Assembly (NCBI RefSeq): GCF_000725625.1
Contig: NZ_JOHS01000008.1
Span: 1 to 64,000 of the forward strand
Direction of reading: 5' to 3'
DNA length: 64,000 nucleotides
Source: Streptomyces sp. NRRL F-6676
GTDB lineage: Bacteria; Actinomycetota; Actinomycetes; Streptomycetales; Streptomycetaceae
The position numbers were made by a program, and so were the translations under genes. Of the stretch, positions 9,481-17,341 are shown piece by piece. Position 1 is the first letter of the stretch; every line of letters starts with the position of its first letter. The notes under the pieces are model-generated. The model worked only from the letters and a program-made list of their open reading frames with translations. It had not been told where the DNA came from and made no database searches.

Positions 9481-10494
9481 ATGTCCGGCAAGACCATGAC
9501 GCTCAACGACCCGCCCGCGTCCGTCTCACACGTGCACCCGGAACAGGCACATCCCGCACCACTGGGCAGCACCGTGACGTTCGCCCGGGCCGCGCGGGAA
9601 CTGCAGCTGCGGCGCGGCGAGTTCGACCTGGCCGTACAGCTCGGACGCATCCGCACCGCGCCCGACGAGGGCAACGGGGGCGAGGACCGCCGGGTGCCCC
9701 GGGAGGAGATCGAGAGGCTGCGCGTCGAACCGGGCTTTCCCGAGGCGCTGCGGGAACGCGTACGCACCGTCGGCACCCGTGAGGGCGCCGAAATGATGGG
9801 AGTGACGGCGACGCGGTTCACCCGGTTCGCCCGGCTGGGCCTGTTCGTCCCGGTGACGTTCTACCTCAACCGCTACCGGGCCGTGGTCTGGCTGTACCTG
9901 GCCGAGGAGATCCGGCGGTTCGCCGCGGACGAGGCCCACGCCCGGCTGCTGACCGGCCGCACCCCGGAAGGACTGCGCGACCAGCTGGCGGCCGGCCTGG
10001 ACCTGCGGCCCCGCAACTGGCGCGGCAGGCACCTCGGATTCCTGCTGCGCCGGACCGGGAACCCGTGGACGCGGGCGGGCGCGATGGCCTCCCTGCTCGA
10101 TCCCCTTCTCGTGGCGGAGCTGGTGCCGGACCCCTACGAACGGGCGCACCTCAATCGCCACCGGCCCGACCGGTCCGCCCCCGTCGTCGCGGAGTCGCCG
10201 GCGGCCCGCATCACCGCGGACGTCATGACCGCCGGAGACCCCGACGAGATCGACTGGCTCCGGGCCTGCCTGGAACAGGAGCTCGCCGCGGCGCGGCGCC
10301 ACCGGCCCGCCCCGCGTCCCACACCGCCACTGCCGCCCGGCGCGCCACCGGGAGCCCGGCACGGGCGGCGTCCGGACGACCCGGAGCGGGCGCGACGGCG
10401 GCTGCTGCGCTGGCCGGGGCGCGGCCGCGCCCGTCCCGGCGGGACGGTGCCCCGGGGGAGGGAACAGAGCGGCACACCGGCTACAACGCCCTGA
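9481..10494 (+). CDS. DUF6397-family protein
   Basis: The 337-residue protein starts MSGKTMTLND behind a GGGGAGAA ribosome site. Two helix-turn-helix-like stretches are visible: FARAARELQLRRGEFDLAVQL at the N-terminus (excisionase-like), and TREGAEMMGVTATRFTRFARL about residues 95-120. The last 70 residues are proline/arginine-rich and disordered. I recognise it as a streptomycete DUF6397 protein, likely DNA-binding, function unknown. Its 3' end overlaps the 3' end of the convergent tesB gene by 14 bp. Confidence 0.75.
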   Translation: MSGKTMTLNDPPASVSHVHPEQAHPAPLGSTVTFARAARELQLRRGEFDLAVQLGRIRTAPDEGNGGEDRRVPREEIERLRVEPGFPEALRERVRTVGTREGAEMMGVTATRFTRFARLGLFVPVTFYLNRYRAVVWLYLAEEIRRFAADEAHARLLTGRTPEGLRDQLAAGLDLRPRNWRGRHLGFLLRRTGNPWTRAGAMASLLDPLLVAELVPDPYERAHLNRHRPDRSAPVVAESPAARITADVMTAGDPDEIDWLRACLEQELAAARRHRPAPRPTPPLPPGAPPGARHGRRPDDPERARRRLLRWPGRGRARPGGTVPRGREQSGTPATTP

Positions 10495-11350
10495 AGAGAC
10501 CCTCCTGGACCACCGACACCAGCATCCGCCCCTGACGGTCGTAGATGCGCCCGCGGGCCAGTCCCCGACCGCCCACCGCGATCGGCGACTCCTGGTCGTA
10601 GAGGAACCACTCGTCCGCGCGGAAGGGACGGTGGAACCACATGGCGTGGTCCAGCGACGCCATGTCGAAGCCGCGTGGCCCCCACAGCGGTTCGACGGGC
10701 AGGCGGACGGCGTCCAGCAGCGTCATGTCGCTCGCGTACGTCAGCGCGCAGGTGTGCACGAGGGGGTCCTCACCCAGCGGTCCGACGGCCCGCATCCACA
10801 CCGCGCTACGCGGTTCGGCGTCCTTGACCTCCTCGGACGTCCAGCGCAGCCGGTCCACGTAGCGGATGTCGAACGGCTGCCGCCGGGCCATGCGCTCCAG
10901 CGTCTCGGGCACCGCGCCGAGGTGCTCCCTGACCTCCTGCGACACCGTCGGCAGCGACTCGGGGTCCGGGACCTCGCGCGCCGGAGGCAGCTGGTGCTCG
11001 AAACTCCCCTGTTCCGGCTTGTGGAAGGAGGCGGTCAGCGTGAAGATCGTGCGGCCCTGCTGCACGGCCGTGACCCGGCGGGTCGTGAAGGACCGCCCGT
11101 CACGGGAACGTTCGACCTGGTACACGATCGGCACCCCGGGAATCCCAGGGCGCAGGAAGTACGCATGCAGCGAATGCACCGGGCGCTCGCCGTCGGTGGT
11201 GCGGCCCGCCGCGACCAGCGCCTGGCCGGCCACCTGGCCGCCGAACACCCGCTGCAAGGACTCCTGGGGGCTGCGACCGCGGAAGATGTTGACCTCGATC
11301 TGCTCCAGATCGAGCAGGTCGACGAGTCGTTCCGCCGGGTTCGTGGTCAT
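10481..11350 (-). CDS. tesB: acyl-CoA thioesterase II
   Basis: The 289-residue protein is a double hotdog thioesterase that hydrolyses acyl-CoA to free fatty acid and CoA. The N-terminal hotdog shows FRGRSPQESLQRVFGGQVAGQ and HSLHAYFLRPG. The C-terminal hotdog shows FDMASLDHAMWFHRPFRADEW, with the catalytic aspartate in the SLDHAMWFH motif, and ends GRMLVSVVQEGLFR. Length equals the E. coli enzyme family. It lies 19 bp downstream of the helicase gene on the same strand and may be cotranscribed with it. Confidence 0.95.
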   Translation of the reverse strand: MTTNPAERLVDLLDLEQIEVNIFRGRSPQESLQRVFGGQVAGQALVAAGRTTDGERPVHSLHAYFLRPGIPGVPIVYQVERSRDGRSFTTRRVTAVQQGRTIFTLTASFHKPEQGSFEHQLPPAREVPDPESLPTVSQEVREHLGAVPETLERMARRQPFDIRYVDRLRWTSEEVKDAEPRSAVWMRAVGPLGEDPLVHTCALTYASDMTLLDAVRLPVEPLWGPRGFDMASLDHAMWFHRPFRADEWFLYDQESPIAVGGRGLARGRIYDRQGRMLVSVVQEGLFRAL

Positions 11351-11369
11351 GGAACGCGCCTTTCCGTGC

Positions 11370-13892
11370 TCACAGCTGGCCGACGTCGGTGACCCGGATG
11401 ACGGCGCGGCCCTCGGCGTCCGAGGCCGTCAGGTCGACCTCCGCGCTGATGCCCCAGTCGTGGTCGCCGTTGGGGTCGGCGAAGGCCTGGCGGACCCGCC
11501 AGATCCCGGCACCCGGGTCCTCCTCGATCATCAGCAGACGGGGGCCGCGGGCATCGGGACCGGTGCCCAGCTCCTCGTACTCGTCCCAGTACTTGTCCAT
11601 CGCCTCGCCCCAGGCGTCCGCGTCCCAGCCGGCCTCGGCGTCCATCTCGCCCAGTTCCTCGACCTGGTCCAGCGCGGCCAGTTCGACCCGGCGGAACATG
11701 GCGTTGCGGACGAGCACCCGGAAGGCGCGGGCGTTGGCGGTGACCGGCTTGACCTGGTCCGCCTTCTCCTGGGCCTGCTCGGCGGTCATCTCCTCGGGGT
11801 TGGCGAGCTGCTCCCACTCGTCCAGCAGACTGGAGTCGACCTGACGCACCATCTCGCCCAGCCAGGCGATCAGATCCTCGAGGTCGTCGGACTTCAGATC
11901 GTCGGGGACGGTGTGGTCGAGGGCCTTGAAGGCGCTGGCCAGATAGCGCAGCACGATGCCCTCGGTGCGGGCGAGTTCGTACAACGACACGAACTCCGTG
12001 AAGGAGAGGGCCCGCTCGAACATGTCCCGGACGACGGACTTCGGCGACAGCGGATGGTCGCCCACCCACGGGTGGCTCTTGCGGTACGTGTGGTAGGCGT
12101 GGAAGAGCAGCTCCTCCAACGGCTTGGGGTACGTCACGTCCTGGAGCCGCTCCATCCGCTCCTCGTACTCGACGCCGTCCGCCTTCATCGCCGCCACGGC
12201 CTCGCCGCGCGCCTTGTTCTGCTGGGCGGCGAGGATCTGCCGCGGGTCGTCCAGGGTGGACTCCACGACGGAGACCATGTCGAGCGCGTAGGACGGCGAC
12301 TCGGGGTCCAGCAGTTCGAAGGCGGCGAGCGCGAACGTCGACAGCGGCTGGTTGAGCGCGAAATCCTGCTGGAGGTCGACCGTCAGCCGCACGATCCGTC
12401 CGGTGGGGTCCGGCTCGTCGAGCTTCTCGACGATGCCGCCGTCCAGCAGCGACCGGTAGATGGCGATGGCCCGCCGGATGTGCCGCAACTGCTGCTTGCG
12501 CGGCTCGTGGTTGTCCTCCAGCAGATGACGCATCGCCTCGAACGCGTTACCGGGACGGGCGATCACCGACAGCAGCATCGTGTGCGTCACCCGGAAGCGG
12601 GAGGTGAGCGGCTCCGGCTGCGAGTCGATGAGCTTCTCGAAGGTCTGCTCGGTCCAGCTGACAAACCCCTCGGGCGCCTTCTTGCGCACCACCTTGCGGC
12701 GCTTCTTCGGATCGTCACCGGCCTTGGCGAGCGCCTTCTCGTTCTCGATGACGTGCTCGGGCGCCTGCGCGACGACGAAGCCGGCCGTGTCGTACCCCGC
12801 CCGCCCCGCGCGGCCCGCGATCTGGTGGAACTCACGTGCGCGCAGGGTCCGCACCCGGCTGCCGTCGTACTTCGTCAGCGCCGTGAACAGCACGGTACGG
12901 ATGGGCACGTTGACGCCCACGCCCAGGGTGTCGGTGCCGCAGATGACCTTCAGCAGACCGGCCTGGGCGAGCTTCTCCACGAGCCGCCGGTACTTGGGCA
13001 GCATGCCGGCGTGGTGCACACCGATGCCGTGGCGTACATAGCGGGAGAGGTTGCGGCCGAACTTGGTGGTGAAGCGGAAGCTGCCGATCAGCTCGGCGAT
13101 CTGCTCCTTCTCCTCCCGGGTGCACATGTTGATGCTCATCAGCGCCTGCGCCCGCTCCACGGCCTGCGCCTGGGTGAAGTGGACGATGTACACCGGCGCC
13201 TGGCGGCCGGCCAGCAGATCGGTGAGCGTCTCGGTCAGCGGGGTGTAGCGGTACTCGTACGACAGCGGCACCGGGCGGGTCGCCGAACGGACCACTGCGG
13301 TGGGGCGGCCGGTGCGGCGGGTGAGGTCCTTCTCGAAGAAGGAGACGTCGCCGAGCGTCGCCGACATCAGGACGAACTGGGCCTGCGGCAGCTCCAGGAT
13401 CGGGATCTGCCAGGCCCAGCCGCGGTCGCCCTCCGCGTAGAAGTGGAACTCGTCCATCACCACCTGACCGACGTCCGCCTGCCGGCCGTCGCGCAGCGCG
13501 ATGGACGCCAGCACCTCGGCCGTGCAGCAGATGACGGGGGCGTCGGCGTTGACGGAGGCGTCGCCGGTGAGCATGCCGACGTTCTCGGTGCCGAACAGCT
13601 TGCACAGCTCGAAGAACTTCTCCGACACCAGCGCCTTGATCGGCGCGGTGTAGAACGTGACCTGGTCCTTGGCGAGCGCCGCGAAGTGCGCCCCCGCTGC
13701 GATCATGCTCTTGCCCGAGCCCGTCGGGGTGGAGACGATCACGTTCGCACCCGAGACCACCTCGATCAGCGCCTCCTCCTGGTGCGGGTAGAGGGTCAGA
13801 CCCCGTTCCCCGACCCACGACTCGAAGGCTTCGTAGAGGGCATCGGGGTCGGCGGTCCGCGGGAGCTGATCGATAAGGGTCACGCCCTCCAT
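11370..13892 (-). CDS. DEAD/DEAH-box RNA helicase, Ski2/Mtr4-like
   Basis: The protein has about 840 residues. Superfamily 2 motifs appear in order: Q-motif region LTLYPHQEEALIEV, motif I STPTGSGKS, Ia APIKALVSEKF, II as DEFH in VVMDEFHFYAEG, III MSATLGD, V GTDTLGVGVN and VI QIAGRAGRAGY. The C-terminal 350 residues are the DUF3516-type extension of actinobacterial Ski2-like helicases. The role is inferred as RNA unwinding in processing or decay. The start is either ATG at 13892 or GTG at 13883, the latter preceded by GGAGGG and matching how relatives begin (TLIDQLP). A longer TTG start at 13946 is unlikely. Confidence 0.9.
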   Translation of the reverse strand: MEGVTLIDQLPRTADPDALYEAFESWVGERGLTLYPHQEEALIEVVSGANVIVSTPTGSGKSMIAAGAHFAALAKDQVTFYTAPIKALVSEKFFELCKLFGTENVGMLTGDASVNADAPVICCTAEVLASIALRDGRQADVGQVVMDEFHFYAEGDRGWAWQIPILELPQAQFVLMSATLGDVSFFEKDLTRRTGRPTAVVRSATRPVPLSYEYRYTPLTETLTDLLAGRQAPVYIVHFTQAQAVERAQALMSINMCTREEKEQIAELIGSFRFTTKFGRNLSRYVRHGIGVHHAGMLPKYRRLVEKLAQAGLLKVICGTDTLGVGVNVPIRTVLFTALTKYDGSRVRTLRAREFHQIAGRAGRAGYDTAGFVVAQAPEHVIENEKALAKAGDDPKKRRKVVRKKAPEGFVSWTEQTFEKLIDSQPEPLTSRFRVTHTMLLSVIARPGNAFEAMRHLLEDNHEPRKQQLRHIRRAIAIYRSLLDGGIVEKLDEPDPTGRIVRLTVDLQQDFALNQPLSTFALAAFELLDPESPSYALDMVSVVESTLDDPRQILAAQQNKARGEAVAAMKADGVEYEERMERLQDVTYPKPLEELLFHAYHTYRKSHPWVGDHPLSPKSVVRDMFERALSFTEFVSLYELARTEGIVLRYLASAFKALDHTVPDDLKSDDLEDLIAWLGEMVRQVDSSLLDEWEQLANPEEMTAEQAQEKADQVKPVTANARAFRVLVRNAMFRRVELAALDQVEELGEMDAEAGWDADAWGEAMDKYWDEYEELGTGPDARGPRLLMIEEDPGAGIWRVRQAFADPNGDHDWGISAEVDLTASDAEGRAVIRVTDVGQL

Positions 13893-14028
13893 CTTGCCTG
13901 CCGACGGCGCCGTAGGGGGAATCGGCTGCGGGCTCGAAGATCGCAAACGCTACGCTGTGGCGCCGGCAGGTGTCGGCGCACACGCACAACTGGGCAACGG
14001 CGAACGAGAAATGGGGCGGGACGCGGCC

Positions 14029-14823
14029 ATGATGGGACCAGCGCACTCACTGTCGGGGGCGGCGGCCTGGCTCGGCGTCGGCGCGGCGACGGCCGCCACC
14101 GGGCATCCGATGCCCTGGCCGGTGTTGCTGGTCGGTGCCCTGATCTGCGCGGGTGCCGCACTGGCCCCCGATCTGGACCACAAGGCGGCCACCATCTCGA
14201 GGGCCTTCGGCCCTCTGTCCCGCTGGCTGTGCGAAATCGTCGACACGCTGTCCCACACCGTCTACCAGGGCACGAGGAAGAAGGGCGACCCGAGGCGCTC
14301 GGGCGGTCACCGCACGTTGACGCACACCTGGCTCTGGGCCGTGCTGATCGGCGGCGGCACCTCCGTCCTCGCCATCACGGGCGGCCGCTGGGCCGTGCTG
14401 GGCATCCTCTTTGTGCACATGGTGCTGGCCATCGAGGGCCTGCTGTGGCGGGCGGCGCGCGGGTCCAGCAGCGATGTCCTGGTGTGGCTGCTGGCCGCGA
14501 CGAGCGCGTGGATCCTCGCGGGGATCCTCGACGAGCCGGGCAAGGGCTCGGACTGGCTGTTCACGGCGCCGGGCCAGGAGTACCTGTGGCTGGGACTGCC
14601 GATCGTGCTCGGCGCGCTGGTCCATGACATCGGGGACGCCCTGACGGTCTCCGGCTGCCCGATCCTGTGGCCGATACCGGTGGGCCGCAAGCGCTGGTAC
14701 CCGGTGGGTCCGCCGAAGGCGATGCGGTTCCGTGCGGGCAGCTGGGTGGAGCTGAAGGTGCTCATGCCGGCGTTCATGGTGCTCGGCGGGGTCGGCGGCG
14801 CGGCGGCACTCAACTACATCTGA
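14029..14823 (+). CDS. YdjM-family membrane-bound metal-dependent hydrolase-like protein
   Basis: The 264-residue protein has several membrane segments (AAAWLGVGAATAATG, LLVGALICAGAALA, AVLGILFVHMVLAIEGLLW, VLVWLLAATSAWILAGIL, LKVLMPAFMVLGGVGGAAAL). The DUF457/YdjM signature is present: the first helix histidine in GPAHSLSGAA, LAPDLDHKAAT, and GGHRTLTHTWLWA. These His and Asp residues bind metal in the family. The ATG at 14029 (or 14032) is preferred because GGGGCGGGA precedes it and the family begins there. Substrate unknown. It is divergent from the helicase. Confidence 0.82.
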   Translation: MMGPAHSLSGAAAWLGVGAATAATGHPMPWPVLLVGALICAGAALAPDLDHKAATISRAFGPLSRWLCEIVDTLSHTVYQGTRKKGDPRRSGGHRTLTHTWLWAVLIGGGTSVLAITGGRWAVLGILFVHMVLAIEGLLWRAARGSSSDVLVWLLAATSAWILAGILDEPGKGSDWLFTAPGQEYLWLGLPIVLGALVHDIGDALTVSGCPILWPIPVGRKRWYPVGPPKAMRFRAGSWVELKVLMPAFMVLGGVGGAAALNYI

Positions 14824-14860
14824 CCCCTGGCCCGCATCTGCCCCCGGCCACGGGCCACCG

Positions 14861-15334
14861 TCAGGCATACGGGGCGGAGTCCTCGTCGACGACGTGCACC
14901 GCCGCCTCCTCCGCGGACGCCGCGGCACCGTCGATGCCGACGTCCGTGGCGATCAGCCCGCTCTCCCCGTCCTCGTGCGCGCCTTCGTCGGGCGCCACCA
15001 GGCGGCCGGAACGGGATGTGCCCACCTCGTGGTCGACGGGCTCGCCGTCGCTGTCCGGTGCGTCACCGATACCGTCGCCGTCCACCGGCACCGGGTCGGG
15101 CAGCTCCTCGGCCAGCCGCTGCTCCAGCGTCTCGCCCCGTCGGCGCTCCGCCGCTGTCACTCCTGGGTGCTCCACCGCCCAGGGACGCTCCGGGGGCGAC
15201 CAGCCCCGGTCCAGCGGATCGTCCACTCCGTCGGTCTCCAGGGTGTCCTCGACGTCGAGGAGTCCCGAGTCCTCCTGGATCTCGGATCCGTCGGGCTGGT
15301 AGACGTCGTCCCCCCATCCGTCGGCGCTGGACAC
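14861..15334 (-). CDS. DUF5709-family protein
   Basis: The protein has 157 residues, is acidic and has no membrane segment. The conserved core is WGDDVYQPDG, DSGLLDVEDTLETDGVDDPLDRGWSPP (given as a stretch of linked motifs) and GVTAAERRRGETLEQRLAEELPD, which I recognise as DUF5709. The start is GTG at 15334, with GGAGG seven bases upstream; the longer reading frame to 15493 has no ribosome site. Function unknown. Its start faces the TGGYGCCA array at 15528, so it could share regulation with the operon to its right. Confidence 0.75.
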   Translation of the reverse strand: MSSADGWGDDVYQPDGSEIQEDSGLLDVEDTLETDGVDDPLDRGWSPPERPWAVEHPGVTAAERRRGETLEQRLAEELPDPVPVDGDGIGDAPDSDGEPVDHEVGTSRSGRLVAPDEGAHEDGESGLIATDVGIDGAAASAEEAAVHVVDEDSAPYA

Positions 15335-15527
15335 GGGTACCTCCAAGGGGAGGGCAGCACGCCCGGGCCGCCCGGTGCGGCCGGAGGAGCGCACGTGCCC
15401 GGCACGGGCCAGGACGCCGGTGACCGTACGGCTGCGGCGCCCCCGCGACCCGTGACACCTTCCAGCGTTCCACCCCGGCTCGACCCGGCGCAAACGGCCG
15501 GTTCGGCGGAGCTGCCGCGAGCCCCGG

Positions 15528-15607
15528 CGGCGTCACGTGGCGCCGAGTGACACCACATGGCGCCATCTGGCACCGCATGATGCCATCCGGTGCCAGATGG
15601 TGCCATG
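15528..15607. repeat. eight tandem 10-bp units carrying the palindrome TGGYGCCA
   Basis: Eight units start at 15528, 15538, 15548, 15558, 15568, 15578, 15588 and 15598, exactly every 10 bp. Each begins with an 8-bp near-palindrome, in order CGGCGTCA, TGGCGCCG, TGACACCA, TGGCGCCA, TGGCACCG, TGATGCCA, CGGTGCCA and TGGTGCCA, followed by two spacer bases. A further copy, TGGTGTCA, is at 15637. The array lies in the 430-bp region between the divergent DUF5709 and ribbon-helix-helix genes. It looks like a cooperative operator for a ribbon-helix-helix protein, as MetJ and Arc bind tandem boxes. Confidence 0.75.
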
Positions 15608-15641
15608 TCGTGGTGTCGCCGGTGCGCGGCGGTCGATGGTG

Positions 15642-15666
15642 TCAGCCTGGCTCAGGCTGAATTTTT
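15642..15666 (+). terminator. rho-independent terminator-like hairpin upstream of the RHH regulator gene
   Basis: Perfect 7-bp arms TCAGCCT (15642-15648) and AGGCTGA (15654-15660) enclose the loop GGCTC and are followed by ATTTTT. In this GC-rich context the T-run stands out. It lies on the plus strand between the two operator arrays, about 100 bp before the regulator gene, so it may end a short upstream transcript or act as an attenuator. Confidence 0.6.
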
Positions 15667-15729
15667 CCATGTATCCGCAGGTCGGGGCCGTCGATGGGGA
15701 GGGTGTGGCGCATCGGGTGCCACTCGGGC

Positions 15730-15766
15730 TTGCGTATGGCGCCAAAGTGGTGCCATCATGGCGTCA
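15730..15766 (+). promoter_or_regulatory. three-unit TGGYGCCA operator overlapping a candidate leaderless promoter
   Basis: TGGCGCCA at 15737, TGGTGCCA at 15748 and TGGCGTCA at 15759 are spaced 11 bp apart, and the last overlaps the ATG at 15766. A candidate -35 TTGCGT (15730-15735) and -10 CATCAT (15754-15759) with 18-bp spacing would start transcription at or next to the ATG. No ribosome site is visible, which fits a leaderless mRNA. The boxes cover the promoter, so the site should be autoregulatory. Confidence 0.55.
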
Positions 15767-16284
15767 TGGACCTCACTCCCTACGTCGACACTCTCCGCCG
15801 TGAACTCGCGGTGGCCGCCGAGGCCGGCGGCGAAGACGCCCGCGAGCTGGCCGAGCGGCTCACCGCTCCTCTGGAGTCGGCGACCCGTCTGACCATGCTC
15901 AACGTACTCTCGGCCGCGATGGACGAGATCACGCGGGAGCTCGCCCCCGGCTCGGTCGACGTACGGCTGCGCGGACTGGACCCCGACTTCGTGGTCACGC
16001 CACCGCCCGTCGACATCATCGCCGCGGAGTCGGCCGTCACCCACGCCGAACCGCTCAAGGCGCCGACGCCCGTGGAAGGGGACGAGGGCGGCACCGCCCG
16101 CGTCAACCTGCGCCTGCCGGCCCACCTCAAGGCGCGTGCCGAGGAGGCCGCGACCCGCGAGGGGCTGTCGGTCAACGCCTGGCTGGTCCGGGCCGTGTCG
16201 GCGGCGGTCGACGGTGGCGCGCGGCCGCGTACGACGGAGGGGACCCACATCGTCGGACAGAGCTTCACGGGCTGGGTGCGCTAG
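15766..16284 (+). CDS. ribbon-helix-helix regulator, HicB-antitoxin-like annotation, without a toxin partner
   Basis: The 172-residue protein has a helical N-terminal part (residues 1-60), a proline-rich linker and a ribbon-helix-helix domain at residues 111-149 (ARVNLRLPAHLKARAEEA, then GLSVNAWLVRAVSAAV). Such proteins are often labelled HicB-type antitoxins, but no HicA-like gene is adjacent. The next genes encode a DUF4097 protein and an ABC exporter in the same direction, so it is more likely the transcriptional regulator of that operon. Its probable operator, TGGYGCCA, occurs in multiple copies directly upstream and over its own start codon. Confidence 0.8.
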   Translation: MDLTPYVDTLRRELAVAAEAGGEDARELAERLTAPLESATRLTMLNVLSAAMDEITRELAPGSVDVRLRGLDPDFVVTPPPVDIIAAESAVTHAEPLKAPTPVEGDEGGTARVNLRLPAHLKARAEEAATREGLSVNAWLVRAVSAAVDGGARPRTTEGTHIVGQSFTGWVR

Positions 16285-16374
16285 CCGCAGCCGCTCGCAC
16301 CACAGGAAAAGCGCGACACCCACATCACGTCCCACCAGCGGGACGACCCGAGGAACCAAGAGGACGGAACAGCC

Positions 16375-17217
16375 ATGCCTTCTTTCGACACCCCCGAGCC
16401 CGTCGCCGTCACCGCCCACGTGGGCGCCGGATCCATCCGGTTCGCCGCGGGCGACCGTTCCGAGACGGTCGTCGAGGTACTGCCCCGCGACCCGAAGCGG
16501 GAGAAGGACGCGAAGGCCGCCGAGCAGACCGAGGTCACCTACACGAACGGCACGCTGACCGTCAGGACGAAGGAGCGCCGCGTGATCGGGCCTTCCGGCC
16601 TCGTGGACGTGACGGTCGAACTGCCCGCGGGCTCCCGCGTCGACGCCACCGGCTCCTGGACCCAGGTGATCGGCGAGGGCCGGCTCGGCGAGGTTCGGGT
16701 GAAGACCTCGGGCGGCGACGTACGGCTCGACACGACGGGGCCCCTGCGGCTGACCGTTGCCCACGGATCGATCACCGTGGAACGGGCCGTGGGTGCGGTC
16801 GAGATCACCGCCAGCCACGGCAGCGTACGCGTCGGCACCCTCGAGGGTTCCGCCGTCCTGAAGAACTCGCACGGCAGCACCGCCGTCGGTGCGGCCCTCG
16901 GTGACCTGCGGGTGAGTGGCGCCAACGGCGACATCGACATCGCGCGGGCCGAGGGCTCGGTCATCGCGACCACCGCGCACGGCACCCTGCGCGTCGCCGA
17001 TGTCGCCCGCGGCACCGTCCAGATGGAGACCTCCTACGGTGCCATAGAGGTCGGCATCCGTGAGGGCACGGCCGCCTGGATCGACGCGAGCTCCGGTTCC
17101 GGCCAGGTGCGCAACACGCTCACCGCCTCCGACGCTCCGGCGGAGACCGAGGACACCGTCAAGGTCCGCGCCCGGACCCGGCACGGCAACATCAACGTGC
17201 TGCGTGCCCGGGCCTGA
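16375..17217 (+). CDS. DUF4097-family beta-strand-repeat protein
   Basis: The 280-residue protein is built of repeating short strands with an alternating pattern, for example GSITVERAVGAVEITASHGS and GSVRVGTLEGSAVLKNSHGS, typical of the DUF4097 right-handed beta-solenoid (LiaG/LiaX-like). It has no signal peptide and no membrane helix. The ribosome site GAGGACGGA precedes the ATG. In the window it is the second gene of the operon RHH regulator, DUF4097, ABC ATPase, ABC permease, a common streptomycete order. The family is associated with envelope stress; its precise role here is unknown. Confidence 0.85.
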   Translation: MPSFDTPEPVAVTAHVGAGSIRFAAGDRSETVVEVLPRDPKREKDAKAAEQTEVTYTNGTLTVRTKERRVIGPSGLVDVTVELPAGSRVDATGSWTQVIGEGRLGEVRVKTSGGDVRLDTTGPLRLTVAHGSITVERAVGAVEITASHGSVRVGTLEGSAVLKNSHGSTAVGAALGDLRVSGANGDIDIARAEGSVIATTAHGTLRVADVARGTVQMETSYGAIEVGIREGTAAWIDASSGSGQVRNTLTASDAPAETEDTVKVRARTRHGNINVLRARA

Positions 17218-17341
17218 GCGCCTGTTCCGCAGCCCCGCCTCGCACCTCCACCTGGCGCACGCGACCGCTCACCGCCCGACCGTTACCGCTCGCCCGCCAC
17301 CCCGCCCGCCAGTTGCCCCAGCCTTCGAAAGGGAGGACTCC

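Noticed and set aside
13894..14028. Upstream extension of the YdjM-family protein
   Set aside because: The first 45 residues lack the membrane pattern and do not belong to the family; ATG 14029 is better placed.
15528..15766. TGGYGCCA repeats considered as a CRISPR array or transposon end
   Set aside because: Repeat units are 10-11 bp with almost no spacer, are palindromic, and lie upstream of a DNA-binding protein gene. No cas genes or transposase are nearby.
15766..16284. HicAB toxin-antitoxin module
   Set aside because: The HicB-like gene has no adjacent HicA-like toxin and instead heads an exporter operon.
17060..17341. Upstream extension of the DrrA-like ATPase
   Set aside because: The extension overlaps the DUF4097 gene, is arginine/proline-rich and has no ribosome site, while ATG 17342 has GGGAGGAC upstream.
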